A stretch of 64,000 nucleotides of DNA, taken from assembly GCF_043290135.1 (NCBI RefSeq), contig NC_134704.1, positions 21,150,001 through 21,214,000 on the forward strand, in the 5' to 3' direction. This stretch comes from Rhipicephalus microplus. Taxonomy: Eukaryota > Arthropoda > Arachnida > Ixodida > Ixodidae. Numbering within the stretch: the stretch's first letter is position 1; each line of letters opens with the position of its first letter. The position numbers and the translations under genes were made by a program. Below the pieces are notes generated by a model, which did not search any database, was not told the origin of the DNA, and was given only the letters and a program-made list of their open reading frames with translations. This document shows, one piece after another, positions 26,840 through 38,800 of the stretch.

Positions 26840-29590
26840 TTGAAACTACCATTTCAGGCGTCAATGTTTTTTCCATTCTCTCTCTCTCTCTCTTTTTTCA
26901 ACTCCTCAAAGGTCAAAACTTTTAATCCAAGTTGTTCTCTCAGCTCTTTAGTCAACAAAATTTCCTTTCACCTTGTAATTTAGTCCGGTGTTCAAGTCAT
27001 GTTACAAAGACTTCCAATACTTGAAACCGATAATGGTAGTTTGCACCTATTCATTAGAAATGCCACAGTTTCTTCGAATACTTTATGTTACACTGTGACA
27101 GTGTAGTGTTTATTCAGGTTATGTAGTGTACATTTATTCATTGATTGAAACCATCGCCACTCAGAACTGCTGTACACAAGTTTGAGGTGTGACATGTCGT
27201 GACTACCTTAAGTAGAGCTTCTGAACAGCTTAAAAAAAGAAAAGATCAAGCCGAAAAAAATATTTTTTAAAAATTAGTAGCTCTAAACTAACCTTCTTCC
27301 AAGCCTCAAAAACACATTTGTAAAGGCAAAGTGCCTTCCCTGGAATATACATTACCTAATTCATTTTTAACTCTGACAAAGCACTCACTAATATTGCCAT
27401 GCATGTTTCTTGTTAGAAGTTTGTTGAATTCAATTTACACCCACAAAGATTGTCAGCAGTCCTCAGCGCAGGCCATGCCTCGGTGTTCGAGAAGCTTTGT
27501 GATTGTAGGTCGTTTTGTTAAGATCGTGCGCAGGAGGCGAACAGTCCAGAGCTTACGCGGCTGTCATCGATAACACTTCGATAGCTCATGTATAAAAACT
27601 AACGTGCTTTACTGCATGTCAGTTCTATCGACAAGTGACGCTCTGTTTGCCGATATCAGGGTACAGCATGCATCACTTGCTGTTTGTTTCCCAGCCACAA
27701 GTTTGTCCAAATTGAGAGTTTCCACTTGAACTGAGCCACCTATTGCCCTTGTCCATTTCACGACCCCGTGACAACATTAAAAAAACAGGGTTAAGATTGT
27801 GTGCAGGAGGCCCTATGCCCGCCTAGGAATTTAGGCGAAGTGTATTTACTTTTTTCTTTACGAACATGAGAGCTACAATAATTATTTTACTATCATTGTA
27901 ATCATGAGCCACTCCTCTTCTTCCCGAACCAGATTTAGCTCTGAAGACTGTAACGCAAACTTCCTGTAAATTTTTTGCTTCAGGCACTTAATAATCACTT
28001 GATAATAGCTACTAGGTGCCGCATTGCAGAGGAGCATATTTCCTAATACGTTATCAAGATACTGGCCAAAACCAATGACTCTGGATACTGTGGTTGCTGA
28101 GAAAAAGGAACATAAGTACAAAAAAAGCATGTTCTGAGATAATCGCATTCACAGTTGAAAAACTGAATTATTTCAAAAAGTTCAGCGAGATAACAGCAAA
28201 TTGACAAACTCGTTCAATAGGTACCAGCTAGATACTAATTACTAATATAATTTTTTTCTTTTTGTGTTAAAATCTCTTGCCTGGTGAGCCTCATTTGTCG
28301 CCTGCTCTGCAGCCGTGTAAGCACAGAGCTGTCGACGCAGTTCAAGGGTGCGTAGGGCCTGCAGTGTGCAGTGCCCAGGCGAAATTCCAAAATAAAATCA
28401 CACGGGCTATATTGCCATCATTAAAAGTTAACACAGCATCAAGAGTGCATATTTACAGTGGTTGGTGCCAGAGAAAAAAAAATTTTTTGAGTGAGCCCCC
28501 ACACGACAATCCAACGAGGAAAAAAATTTTTTTGAGTGAGCCCCCACACGAAAATCCAACGACTCGTTATGGTTTTGAGTTTTCCCATTGAGGCATTTAG
28601 CAGGTAATTCTGGATGAGCTAGTTCCAGATAATTTGTCTTAACAGCCTCAATAAAAGATGCTGGAAGGTGTTCTTAATGAACGAATGGTTTACCATTCAA
28701 AAGGGCTTTGTTGAATTTACACAAGATTTGGCGTCCTTTGATCAAAGGCCGGGAGATTAATTGATATTCTTTGATGCCATGTGAAAATATGTGGACCGAA
28801 CAGCTTTTATCATGTCCTCCAAGTTGGCTCTATTTTGTTTAATGGCCCAACATTAACGGTTTTGGTGCTTGCTAATCATTACACCACTAAGACGTCCCTG
28901 ACCAGATATAGATTGCTTTACGGAAAGCTCGAGGCTTTTGCTTTCTTTTGTTTTCGCAGTTCTGGGCCAATTCTTTTCTGAATGTGCCAAATACACTCCA
29001 GCTTGCAAACTGTAACTTTCCCATATGGCTATGATGCTTGAACTGCAAGAAATCCTTTGCTACGTAAGAATGGAGGGCATGGAAAGTCGCCACCTAAAGT
29101 TTGTTGAAGTAAGTCATTTATAGAGAAAAAAAATACGCTAATACAAACATACGACTGATTCTAGTTCAAAAAAGGCTGCAGATTTCAAATAATGCAAAAA
29201 GAAAAAAATATTTTTAAATATTTTTGCTTACCCTGTCCCCTTGACCATTGATGCATTGCTCACTGCTATGAGCAAGCCTCTTTTTGAAAAAAAAAAAAAA
29301 AAGTTGTTTTACCAACCTAGTGCTCTACTTCGAAACTCCATGCCCTGGGCAAAAATATAGAATTTGCCTGAGAATTTTCGCATCTCTGTCTTCTATCTGT
29401 AAAATTTGTTTTCTCGCCAAGACCCAGGGGTGGTTTTTAGGAGCCCTTAATAAACCCTGAAAGGATAACTCTCTCACCTGGTCACTTTGAAATGTTACAC
29501 CAAAAAAGTTTTGAGGTGGTGAAATCATCAATTAGACATTAAATTATGACACACATAAGAGACGGTCACAAAGATTTCGCATTCAGTTCT
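26840..29590. other. Intergenic region between the convergent 3' ends of RPP14 and NUP188
   Basis: AT-rich. It holds a (CT)n tract near 26877-26893 and the two-copy repeat at 28474-28562. I see no gene. Confidence 0.55.
28474..28562. repeat. Two-copy tandem repeat, ~45-bp unit
   Basis: AAAAAAATTTTTT followed by GAGTGAGCCCCCACACGA and AATCCAACGA occurs twice in direct succession with one or two differences. Confidence 0.75.
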
Positions 29591-29662
29591 ATATATTACA
29601 AAAATAAAATATGTACAAAAGGAGGCAGTGCTATTCCTCCTCCACGATCCCTACGCTGGGTG

Positions 29663-29815
29663 TCACTTGAACACCTGATCTACGACATCTATGAAAGCTT
29701 GAACCAAGGCCCACTCTGAGACCAGATCCAAAGGTGGGGTTCTCGTCCTGCATGTGCTTGGAGAGCCCTGACCGCCTCGCCGCAGATGTCTCTGCACTTC
29801 GGCCTTGATAGCAGC
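29663..29815 (-). CDS. NUP188: NUP188 last exon with stop codon
   Basis: 51 codons including TGA: AAIKAEVQRHLRRGGQGSPS, TCRTRTPPLDLVSEWALVQA, FIDVVDQVFK. The human end is LSRYFRRGAPSSP..EPLIQLVQAFVRHMQR. No canonical AATAAA was seen in the nearest minus-strand 3' sequence. Confidence 0.88.
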   Translation of the reverse strand, partial: AAIKAEVQRHLRRGGQGSPSTCRTRTPPLDLVSEWALVQAFIDVVDQVFK

Positions 29816-32800
29816 CTGGAATGAAGAGATAGTGTGACGGGAGTTGAGTTTTATCTTACTCAAACCTCTGTTAAATTGCCACATTGTAGCAAAAGTAAAG
29901 CTGCTGTATAAATTTGTTCGAGCAAATTCTCTTGCTACTCAGTTGCCTTGTATGCTACAGAAAGAAAAAAAAACTAATTAGCTGAAGTTGACACATTTAA
30001 ACAGCAATGAAGGAGAAAGAAAACTGATTGAGAGACCCGTTTTTCTATAAGGCGCGGCCATGCGGACCCAATGAAATCATTGGGAGAGTTATTCGTAGCA
30101 TTATTAAAGCTTAAAAATTGTATTAGTTGAAGCGTAGAGCCAATAACTTGATAAAAATAACAATTGCTGGGGTATTGTGAGTAAAACCGTCAGGTGATAA
30201 TGAGGTCCACCATGGTGAAGGACAGATTAATTTTGACAAACTGGGTGTCACTGGGTTTATAAGCACACAAGATTATCTCTGAATTTCGCCCCAATCGAAA
30301 TGCAGCAGTCATTCTTGTAAATCGAACCCATAGCCCAGAGATTAGCATTGTGACACCTCATGTGCTAAGATTAGTGCTCTGACACAAAACCATGACTGGC
30401 ATCCAACGAGGGCTATTGTTCCTCGCCCCTTCTGCTCTGTTGTCAAGCTGCACTCGATATAGTTTTGGCTCCTTACACCGGGATTGCTTTTCTTTTGCCT
30501 GAGAGGGACACACTCAAAGCACCACCCACATAGTTTCATCCCTCACCGCATGCAGGTCCCCTGATTTGAAAACTGTGCATTCAGCATCACTGAACCTTGG
30601 TTGTCTCCCCTGCAGTGGGGCGCTAGTTTCGTGCTGCTATTTTAGGTGAGCATTTTGAAGTGATGCTGAAATTGGTCACAATTAATGATGCTAGCTCTCA
30701 TTATAAGATATATTTGATCACTTATGATTCAATTTCGCGTGACCAAACACAAGGCTACAACTTGGAAGAAAAACTTTGCTGCCAAGGGTCCTTTAAAGAA
30801 AAACACAGGTTTGAATGATCACAAATAAATTTTTTACTATGATCTCGCAATCCTTTTTAGGTCAAGAAATAAAGTCTCAGAACTATGTTCATGCCTTTAG
30901 ATTTTACTAGTGAAGATGTTCTGCAAGCTTGTACTATAACAGTGAACATCTCCAAATTTACAATACTTTGAAATCACTTGACATCTTGCACTACGACTGC
31001 CACATGCTCAGGAAATTACAAATCATTGCAAAACTTGTGCATTTCTTATCTAATACCCATCAAAAATATGCACTCAAGCCATTTTCGACATCTTTTATTT
31101 CCTGTTCACTCCCAAGGTTATTCCCTCAATTTTTTGCAATTCTACACTTGTCTGTTCATGCTCATTTTAACTATTACTGTACAACCACACTGTTCAGCTG
31201 CTGTAACACAGTCAAATCAACAGTGACCCACTGTGAAAACCCCTAGTATTGCATTTGAAACTAATCGACAAAACTGAGGGCTACGACGAAACTTGAGACT
31301 GCACAGACCACTCTGGTCAGGAAAGCCACGAGCAGAAAATAAGTCACGCGGCCTACCATCACCACTCACCAAGGTCCAGAAGAAAGCAGAGTGGGTCAGG
31401 GGACACAGGGGCGGGCATCTCAGCCAAAATAAATAAGTCGGCATGGGTGGGACACATATAGCGTAGTTAAAATAACTTGAAGGGCCCCTCACCAGGTCTG
31501 AGCATTTTGAGCTGACAAGCACAATGAATATACATATCAGGTGTTCACAATCACATCTGCCAAAATTTGCAGTGCTGCGGACCACGAACATAGGTCAAAC
31601 TTCAAGCTGAACGCCGTGTGACCTTTGTCTTGCGAGCGCGAGTCCCAAGATGTATGACAAAAAATGGCCCTACGTAGTTAACTTTGGCATGGCTCCTCTA
31701 CATAGACATTTGTGCTCTGATGTCATCCAAAATAGTATGTGACACTGTGAGAATTATTTATGGCGACATGCCCAATTTGTGTAATCTGTGGCTTTCATCG
31801 GATAAGGTTAAGAAGTTTGTGGGGATAATGTGACTGCAGTAGGCACAAGATGGGGTTAATTGGCAAAAAAATATTTTTCTGTAGATTTATAACATTGTTC
31901 TATTAATACTAGATCATCTTGCCATTCGCCCTCGTATTTTTTTTCATGCTTTCTTTATTGTGGGTCCCCCCACAGTCTTCGGCCCTATAGAACCCTAGCC
32001 TGTAAAATGTCTCCTTCATTTTATGCATTGCTACTTTGTTACTAATAAACTTCGAACTTCAAACGTGGGAGAGGCCTTTGCCCTGTAGAGGGCGTAGTCA
32101 ACTTTTTGAGGATTACGACTTACCATCTCTCCACTGTATGTCCTGGATAAAAGCTGCTTGTCATGGAGGGACACCTGTGGGTGCAGCCGGTACAACAGGG
32201 CCTGTCCGAGAGTTATTGAGAGGCTCATCTCCAGGATGGCAAATTCCATGTTCCTGGGTGTAGCGATAACACAGCTTTCGAGTGCAGCTATATCAAGGGG
32301 TTGAATCTATGCAAAGATTGTGGCTCCCTATTTCAGGCACTTCTTCGCAAGTTGCAAAATTGTTACAGTAGTACCCCTCTCATACCCAGCTCGGAGACCA
32401 CGAGAACTGTGACTATGTACTTGCAAGGTTTCAGACGGGAATGCTGCAAGATGGACACGTGAGAAGGGGATTCACAGATAAGTGTCTGTGAATTTGCTGC
32501 CGAGTTCGGATTCCAGAAACATTACACGTAGGAAAATGTATACCTTTAAATCCCGAGCAAGCGCCCTCCTCCTTTTATGGGCCAATGACTGAAAAGTCTC
32601 CCCCCCCCCCTATCCCCTCTAGCCATTTTCACGGATTTTCTTCGCCCGATGAAGGCAAATAACAGCAGCGAATGCATGTGTGCTCAATAAACCACTTTAG
32701 AAAAAGCACGCGTGTCTCTTACACCGTCATCTTTAATTTGGATTTGTGACTCACCGCCCTCCAAATCTTATCTAATCATCTTTCACTGCAGTAGGGGGCT

Positions 32801-35800
32801 TGCTAGGTATTTCAGGGTAAGCCAGGTTTTACCATACAGATAAACTTTCAACATCAGGATTTGCACACTGAGACATCCCATAATCTAGCTTCTTCCCAAA
32901 TTGTGTATCCTGTAAAATTTTACATCAGTTTGCACATCGCGCATAAAGGGTACTGACACAAAAACTTTAGCCTCGTGTTTTTCTGCTACAATGTGTTGCT
33001 GGGGGCCTGTTACTCATGACAAGACACATTGTTTGCTGCAGCACGCGACAGATAATCGGTTAGAGGCCCCTCATTATCGACCAGTTCCAGTTTTGGTTTG
33101 AGAGAGCTCCAAAAACGAGAAGCCACCGGTTGCAACTATCGCTACTTAGCGGTTGCAGCTCTTGACCATGTCAGCACACAGAACTGTGACGCACTTTCGC
33201 ACGGTCCGCATCAAGAATTACCTTTGAATAGGAAACGGAACTGGAGTCTCGCCAAACACAAAACTTTCTAAGCGTGCGCCACGGTTACACACTTGCAATC
33301 AGCCGCCGAGAAGTATAGACTGCGAGAACAAACGTGGCAAAAGAAAAATGGCGGCTATGATGACATGATAACTTGTTTTATTGGCTGCAGCGTGGTGACA
33401 TGAGGGAAGCAGGGAGTCCCCAAAGGGTCCCCTTCGAGGGTGTCAATGGCACGATGTAGTCGAGGGCTCATGCAAACTTTCAAAATTAATTAAAAATATT
33501 TTTCAAGCTATATTTGCTGTTCATATATTTTGCAGATGATATACGAATGTTCACGGGGATCGACCCTGCAGGCAATCTCGGCGGCGCAATTTTGTGTCAG
33601 TACCCTTTCAAGACCTTGCAGGACCGTAACACATTCATCTCAAGATGCACCAGGCAGTGTCGGAGAAAGCTGTGGGGCTAATGCCACACAGTACTTCCGC
33701 TTTAAAAGGCATCCATTACCTTTGTTGGCGAAGGCTGCCAGCAGGCAATGGCTGTCGGTCAACCTGCATCGGCATAGACGTGAAAACAAGTTTTTTCGGG
33801 TGACAATCATGCACCTACAAAGGCTATTATGGGTGCCACAAACTATTTCTATGTATTTATCTTTCATTCCACGAAATAGAAAAATACATAAAGATAGACA
33901 TAGTTCCACATTCGGAGGTCCTGAAGTAAAAAATGTCGGGAGGCCTCCTAACAAGAAACAAACGGGGGTTACAAGAATCTTGGCAAACAGTGAGTCATAT
34001 ATACTAGCATAAAAATTAGCTGTTTGCATATAATGCTAAACCTTGCAGTGGACTAAAGAAAGGGAATTGACCTAGGGGAGGCCATTTTCGTTTGGCATGT
34101 CTGTATGAAGTCAACAGATCATAACAGCATAGAAGTAGCACTTATTTTTGACTGAAGTGTACTAATTAAGGGGCAAAGAGAAAGTGGATGAAAATCTACA
34201 GACCATTAGTGAGACACAACCTCTGCATTACAAGAGTGGCACGCTACCAATCGTGATACAGCGACGGCAACTTTGCATTAGTTTTCTCGCATAATTATGC
34301 ATGTGTAATCCTTGAAGCAATAGCAAGCACCGTTCAAGGTCATCACAATGAATCTGGAATGTTCCATTTGCCCGAATAGCCGAGCAAACAGAGCAGAAAA
34401 AAAGTGCACAGCTAATTGTATCTAGCAGACAGATAGACTACAAAATCAGTTTTTTTCAATACCAAATAATGAACACTTATTACCACCATTTATACTACAA
34501 CATATATGAACCTATGAAAGTCCAAAGTTGTCTTTTTTAACTGAAAACTTTCAAGAAATATTTGTGAAAGGCACCGCTGTAAGAATGCATGAGACACTAG
34601 GCTGTGCTGAACAGTGCATAATCTATAAGCGCTTCATCACGTGCCTTGGTAAGTGACTTGAGGCACAGCTGAGCAGCTGACATTAGGGTTCCGAAATTCA
34701 GCTTCTCATCCTGCTCCACAGAGGGCGACTGAAATGACAGATTTGCTATCGGCTGCCACTCGTCAATGTCCAAGGCCTGGGGAAAAAAAGAAACTTTAAT
34801 TCAGATCCTGTGCCACAACAAAAACAAAAACTTAGAACAAGAAAACAGGCTACCCCCAAGTTATCAGCTAAAAGGTGAACATTTAGCAGATATTTATCTA
34901 GCTAGGGACATATAAATTAAAGGGAGAGCATCCGCGTCGCATGCAAAAGGTCCGTGGTTCAAATCCCGGTGCCGCGCAGTTCCCAACCAGATAAAAAAAA
35001 AAAATCCGCGTGGTGATGGAACTGCATTACGAGGCCTGGGAGGCGGCCTCACTGGTTACCACCGCCGGGAACGCACTCCCTCACCAGAGAAGGATTGGCC
35101 ACCCTGGTGCAGTATCTGGCTACTACCTCCCACATGCATACGTCAAATAACTCACAGCCCTCAGTCCCCAGCAGCTGCGAAGCAACTGACCAGGGCGGCG
35201 GCCAGATCTGCAACGCAGCAGAGGGTGCCAAGAATCTCTGGATCCGGACACGCCGCCATTAGAACCTGAACTTGGCAACGTTTAACGCTAGAACCTTATC
35301 TAGCGAGGGAAGTCTAGCTGTACTATTCGAGGAGCTAGAGGGTGTTAAATGGGATATAATAGGGCTCAGTGAGGTTAGGAGGACAGATGAGGCCTTTACG
35401 GTGCTACAGAATGGGAACGTCCTTTACTATCGGGGCTTGGCTGACAGAAGAGAACTGGGAGTGGGGTTCCTAATTCACAGAAACATAGCTGGCAACATAG
35501 AGGAATACTATAGCATTAATGAAAGGGTAGTAGGTATCGTAATTAAACTGAATAAGAGATACAAGATGAAGGTGGTACAGACTTACGCGCCTACATCCAG
35601 TCATGATGACGCTTCAGTTGAAAGCTTCTATGAAGACGTGGAATCGGCAATGAGTAAGGTAAAAACACAGTATACTATAGTGATGGGCGACTTTAATGCA
35701 AAGGTAGGGAAGAAGCAGGCTGGAGACCAGGCAGTAGGAGATTATGGCATCGGTACTAGAAACGCCAGAGGAGAGCTACTAATAGAATTCGCAGAACGCA

Positions 35801-38800
35801 ATAATTTACGGATTTTGAATACCTTCTACCGAAAACGAGAAAACCGCAAGTGGACATGGAAGAGCCCTAATGGCGAAAATAAGAACAAAATAGACTTTAT
35901 AATGAGTGCACACCCAGGCATCGTGCAGGATGTGGAAGTGGTTGCCAAGGTACGATGCAGTGACCATAGAATGGTACGGTCTCGAATTCGCCTAGACTTG
36001 AGAAAGGAACGACAGAAACTGATACGCAAGAAGCCAATCAATGAGCTCGCACTGAGAGGGAAAGTACAGGAATTCAGAGTCTCGCTTCAGAACAGGTACT
36101 CGGCTCTTAGTGAGGAAACCAACCTTAGCATAGATACAATGAATGATAATCTGACGAGTATCATTACGGAGTGTGCAGTGGAAGTTGGAGGCAGGGTAGT
36201 TAGACAGGACACTGGCAAGCTTTCCCAGGCAACGAAGAATCTCATTAAGAAGCGTCGAATCATAAAAGTCTCAAGTACAACAGACAAAATAGAACTGGCA
36301 GAGCTTTCGAAGTTGATTAATAGGCGTAAGGTATCCGACGTAAGAAGGTATAACATGGAGAGAATTGAACACGCTCTGAAAAACGGAGGAAGCGTCAAGG
36401 CACTGAAGAGGAAACTTGGGATAGGCAAAAATCGGACGTATGCACTAAGGAACAAAGGCAAAATAACTACCAATATGGATAGGATAGTTAAAATAGCGGA
36501 GGAGTTTTACAGAGATCTGTACAGTAGCTGGGACAACCACAACTTTAATACTATAAGAACTAGCAGTAACCCAGATGACACCCCGCCAGTAATGATAGAA
36601 GAAGTCAGAAAAGCTTTAGAGAGCATGCAAAGAGGCAAAGCTGCTGGTGAGGGTCAGGTAACATCAGATCTGCTAAAAGATGGAGGACAGATTGTGTTAG
36701 AAAAACTAGCCATCCTATTTACGAGGTGTCTCCTGACGGGAAGAGTCCCAGAGTCTTGGAAGAACGCTAACATCATCTTAATACATAAGAAAGGAGATGA
36801 CAAGGACTTGAAGAATTACAGGCCGATTAGCTGCTCTCTGTAGTATACAAGCTATTTACAAAGGTAATTGCTAACAGAGTAAAGAAAACTTTAGAATTCA
36901 ATCAACCAAAGGAACAAGCAGGATTTCGACCAGGCTACTCAACAACTGACCACATTCATACTATCAATCTGGTAATAGAGAAATGCTCAGAATATAACCA
37001 ACCACTATACATAGCCTTCATAGATTACGAGAAGGCGTTTGATTCAGTAGAAATATCAGCCGTCATGCAGGCACTGCGGAATCAGGGCGTCGATGAAGTA
37101 TATATAAACATTCTGGAAGAAATCTACAGGGGATCAACTGCTACTATAGTGTTTCATAAAGAAAGCAACAGAATACCAAACAAGAAGGGTTTAAGGCAGG
37201 GGGACACAATATCCCCAATGCTATTTACCGCGTGCTTACAGGAGGTTTTCAGAATCCTAGAATGGGAACAGTTATAATAAGAGTTAATGGAGAATACCTT
37301 AATAACCTGCGCTTCGCCGATGACATTGCATTGCTGAGTAACTCAGGGGGCGAAATGCAACTCATGATTACGGAGTTAGATAAGGAGAGCAGAAAGGTTG
37401 GTCTTAAAATTAATCTGCAGAAAACGAAAGTAATGTACAACAACCTCAGAAAGGAGCAGCGCTTCGAGATAGGTAATAGAGCACTTCAAGTTGTAAAAGA
37501 CTATGTCTACTTAGGGCAGGTAATAACCGCGGAGCCGAACCACGAGATTGAAGTAACTAGAAGAATAAGAATGGGGTGGAGCACATTTGGCAAGCACTCT
37601 CAAATTATGACAAGTAGGTTGCCACGATCCCTTAAGAAGAAGGTATATAACAGCTGTATCTTGCCGGTACTTAGCTACGGAGCAGAAACCTGGACACTTA
37701 CAAAGAGGGTTCAGCTTAAATTGAGGACGACGCAGCGAGCAATGGAAAGAAAAATGGTAGGTGTAACCTTAAGAAACAAGAAGAGAGCAGAGTGGATTAG
37801 GGAACAAACGGGGGTTAAGGATATCATAGCTGAAATCAAGAAGAAGAAATGGACATGGGCCGGGCATGTAGCGCGTAGACAGGATAACCGCTGGTCGTTA
37901 AGGGTAACTAACTGGATTCCCAGAGAAGGGAAGCGGGTTAGGGGGAGACAGAAGGTTAGGTGGGCAGATGAGATTAAGAAGTTTGCGGGTATAAATTGGC
38001 AGCAGCAAGCACAGTACCGGGTTAACTAGCGGAACATGGGAGATGCTTTTGTCCTGCAGTGGACGTAGTCAAGCTGCTGCTGCTGATGATGATGATGAAA
38101 TTAAAGGGAAGAACTTGAATCAAAAATTCATTATTAGTCCCAACATTATGGAGCCTGACAGGCTCCTTTTTCAGAAATTAACTGCTGTCACGATTAGCAC
38201 TCCTTATAAGCATCATTCATGCTTTCACAGGTGTGCATGGCAGTGTGAACAATGTTATTAGCAAAGATGTGGACTTCTTCATACACACAGCATAATATTA
38301 ATACTATAGAGTGATACACTAGAGGGAACTTGGGTGCTTATTATGGAAGCTATAACACAGGGTGCTTCAGCGAGCACAGGAGTGAAGGGTAGCACAAGAA
38401 TTTGCCTAATATTCATACTTTCGACTCTGTTTGGCTTTGCATGACTTGGAGCTGCCTTGTTATGAAACAAAAATAAGCAAATGGTCTGCAGTTGCACTTC
38501 ACCGTGAACCTTAACCTTTTAGGCTCGCCATTTCAAGGCGGGTCAAAAAGTTCACAACAGTTCGTTCTTTCATTCGAAACAAAACAAAAACACAGCAATA
38601 AACAAAGCCGCTAGTGCGTCCGAGGACCACAAGTATGAAGACTAGGCAAACCCATGCATTACCCATCATTTTCTAGGTCGCTGAATGATTGCAGCGCCAG
38701 AGTCCCTTCTAGTTAAAGCATCAACTTGATGCATGTCGCACTTTTGCCTTAACGTGTAGACATCAGTTTCCTAGTAATGATTCGGTACTAATAATGCAAC

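Noticed and set aside
33536..33627. Possible extra NUP188 exon on the minus strand
   Set aside because: A short open frame with plausible splice signals, but it does not resemble the expected NUP188 segment.
33530..34012. 160-codon plus-strand ORF and an FADDIRMFT-like motif near 33525-33555
   Set aside because: The motif resembles a reverse-transcriptase box, but the surrounding sequence shows no other RT motif, so I do not call a LINE here.
34926..34980. tRNA gene next to the RTE element
   Set aside because: Only the anticodon-to-T-arm part is present and it lies inside the target-site duplication of the LINE.
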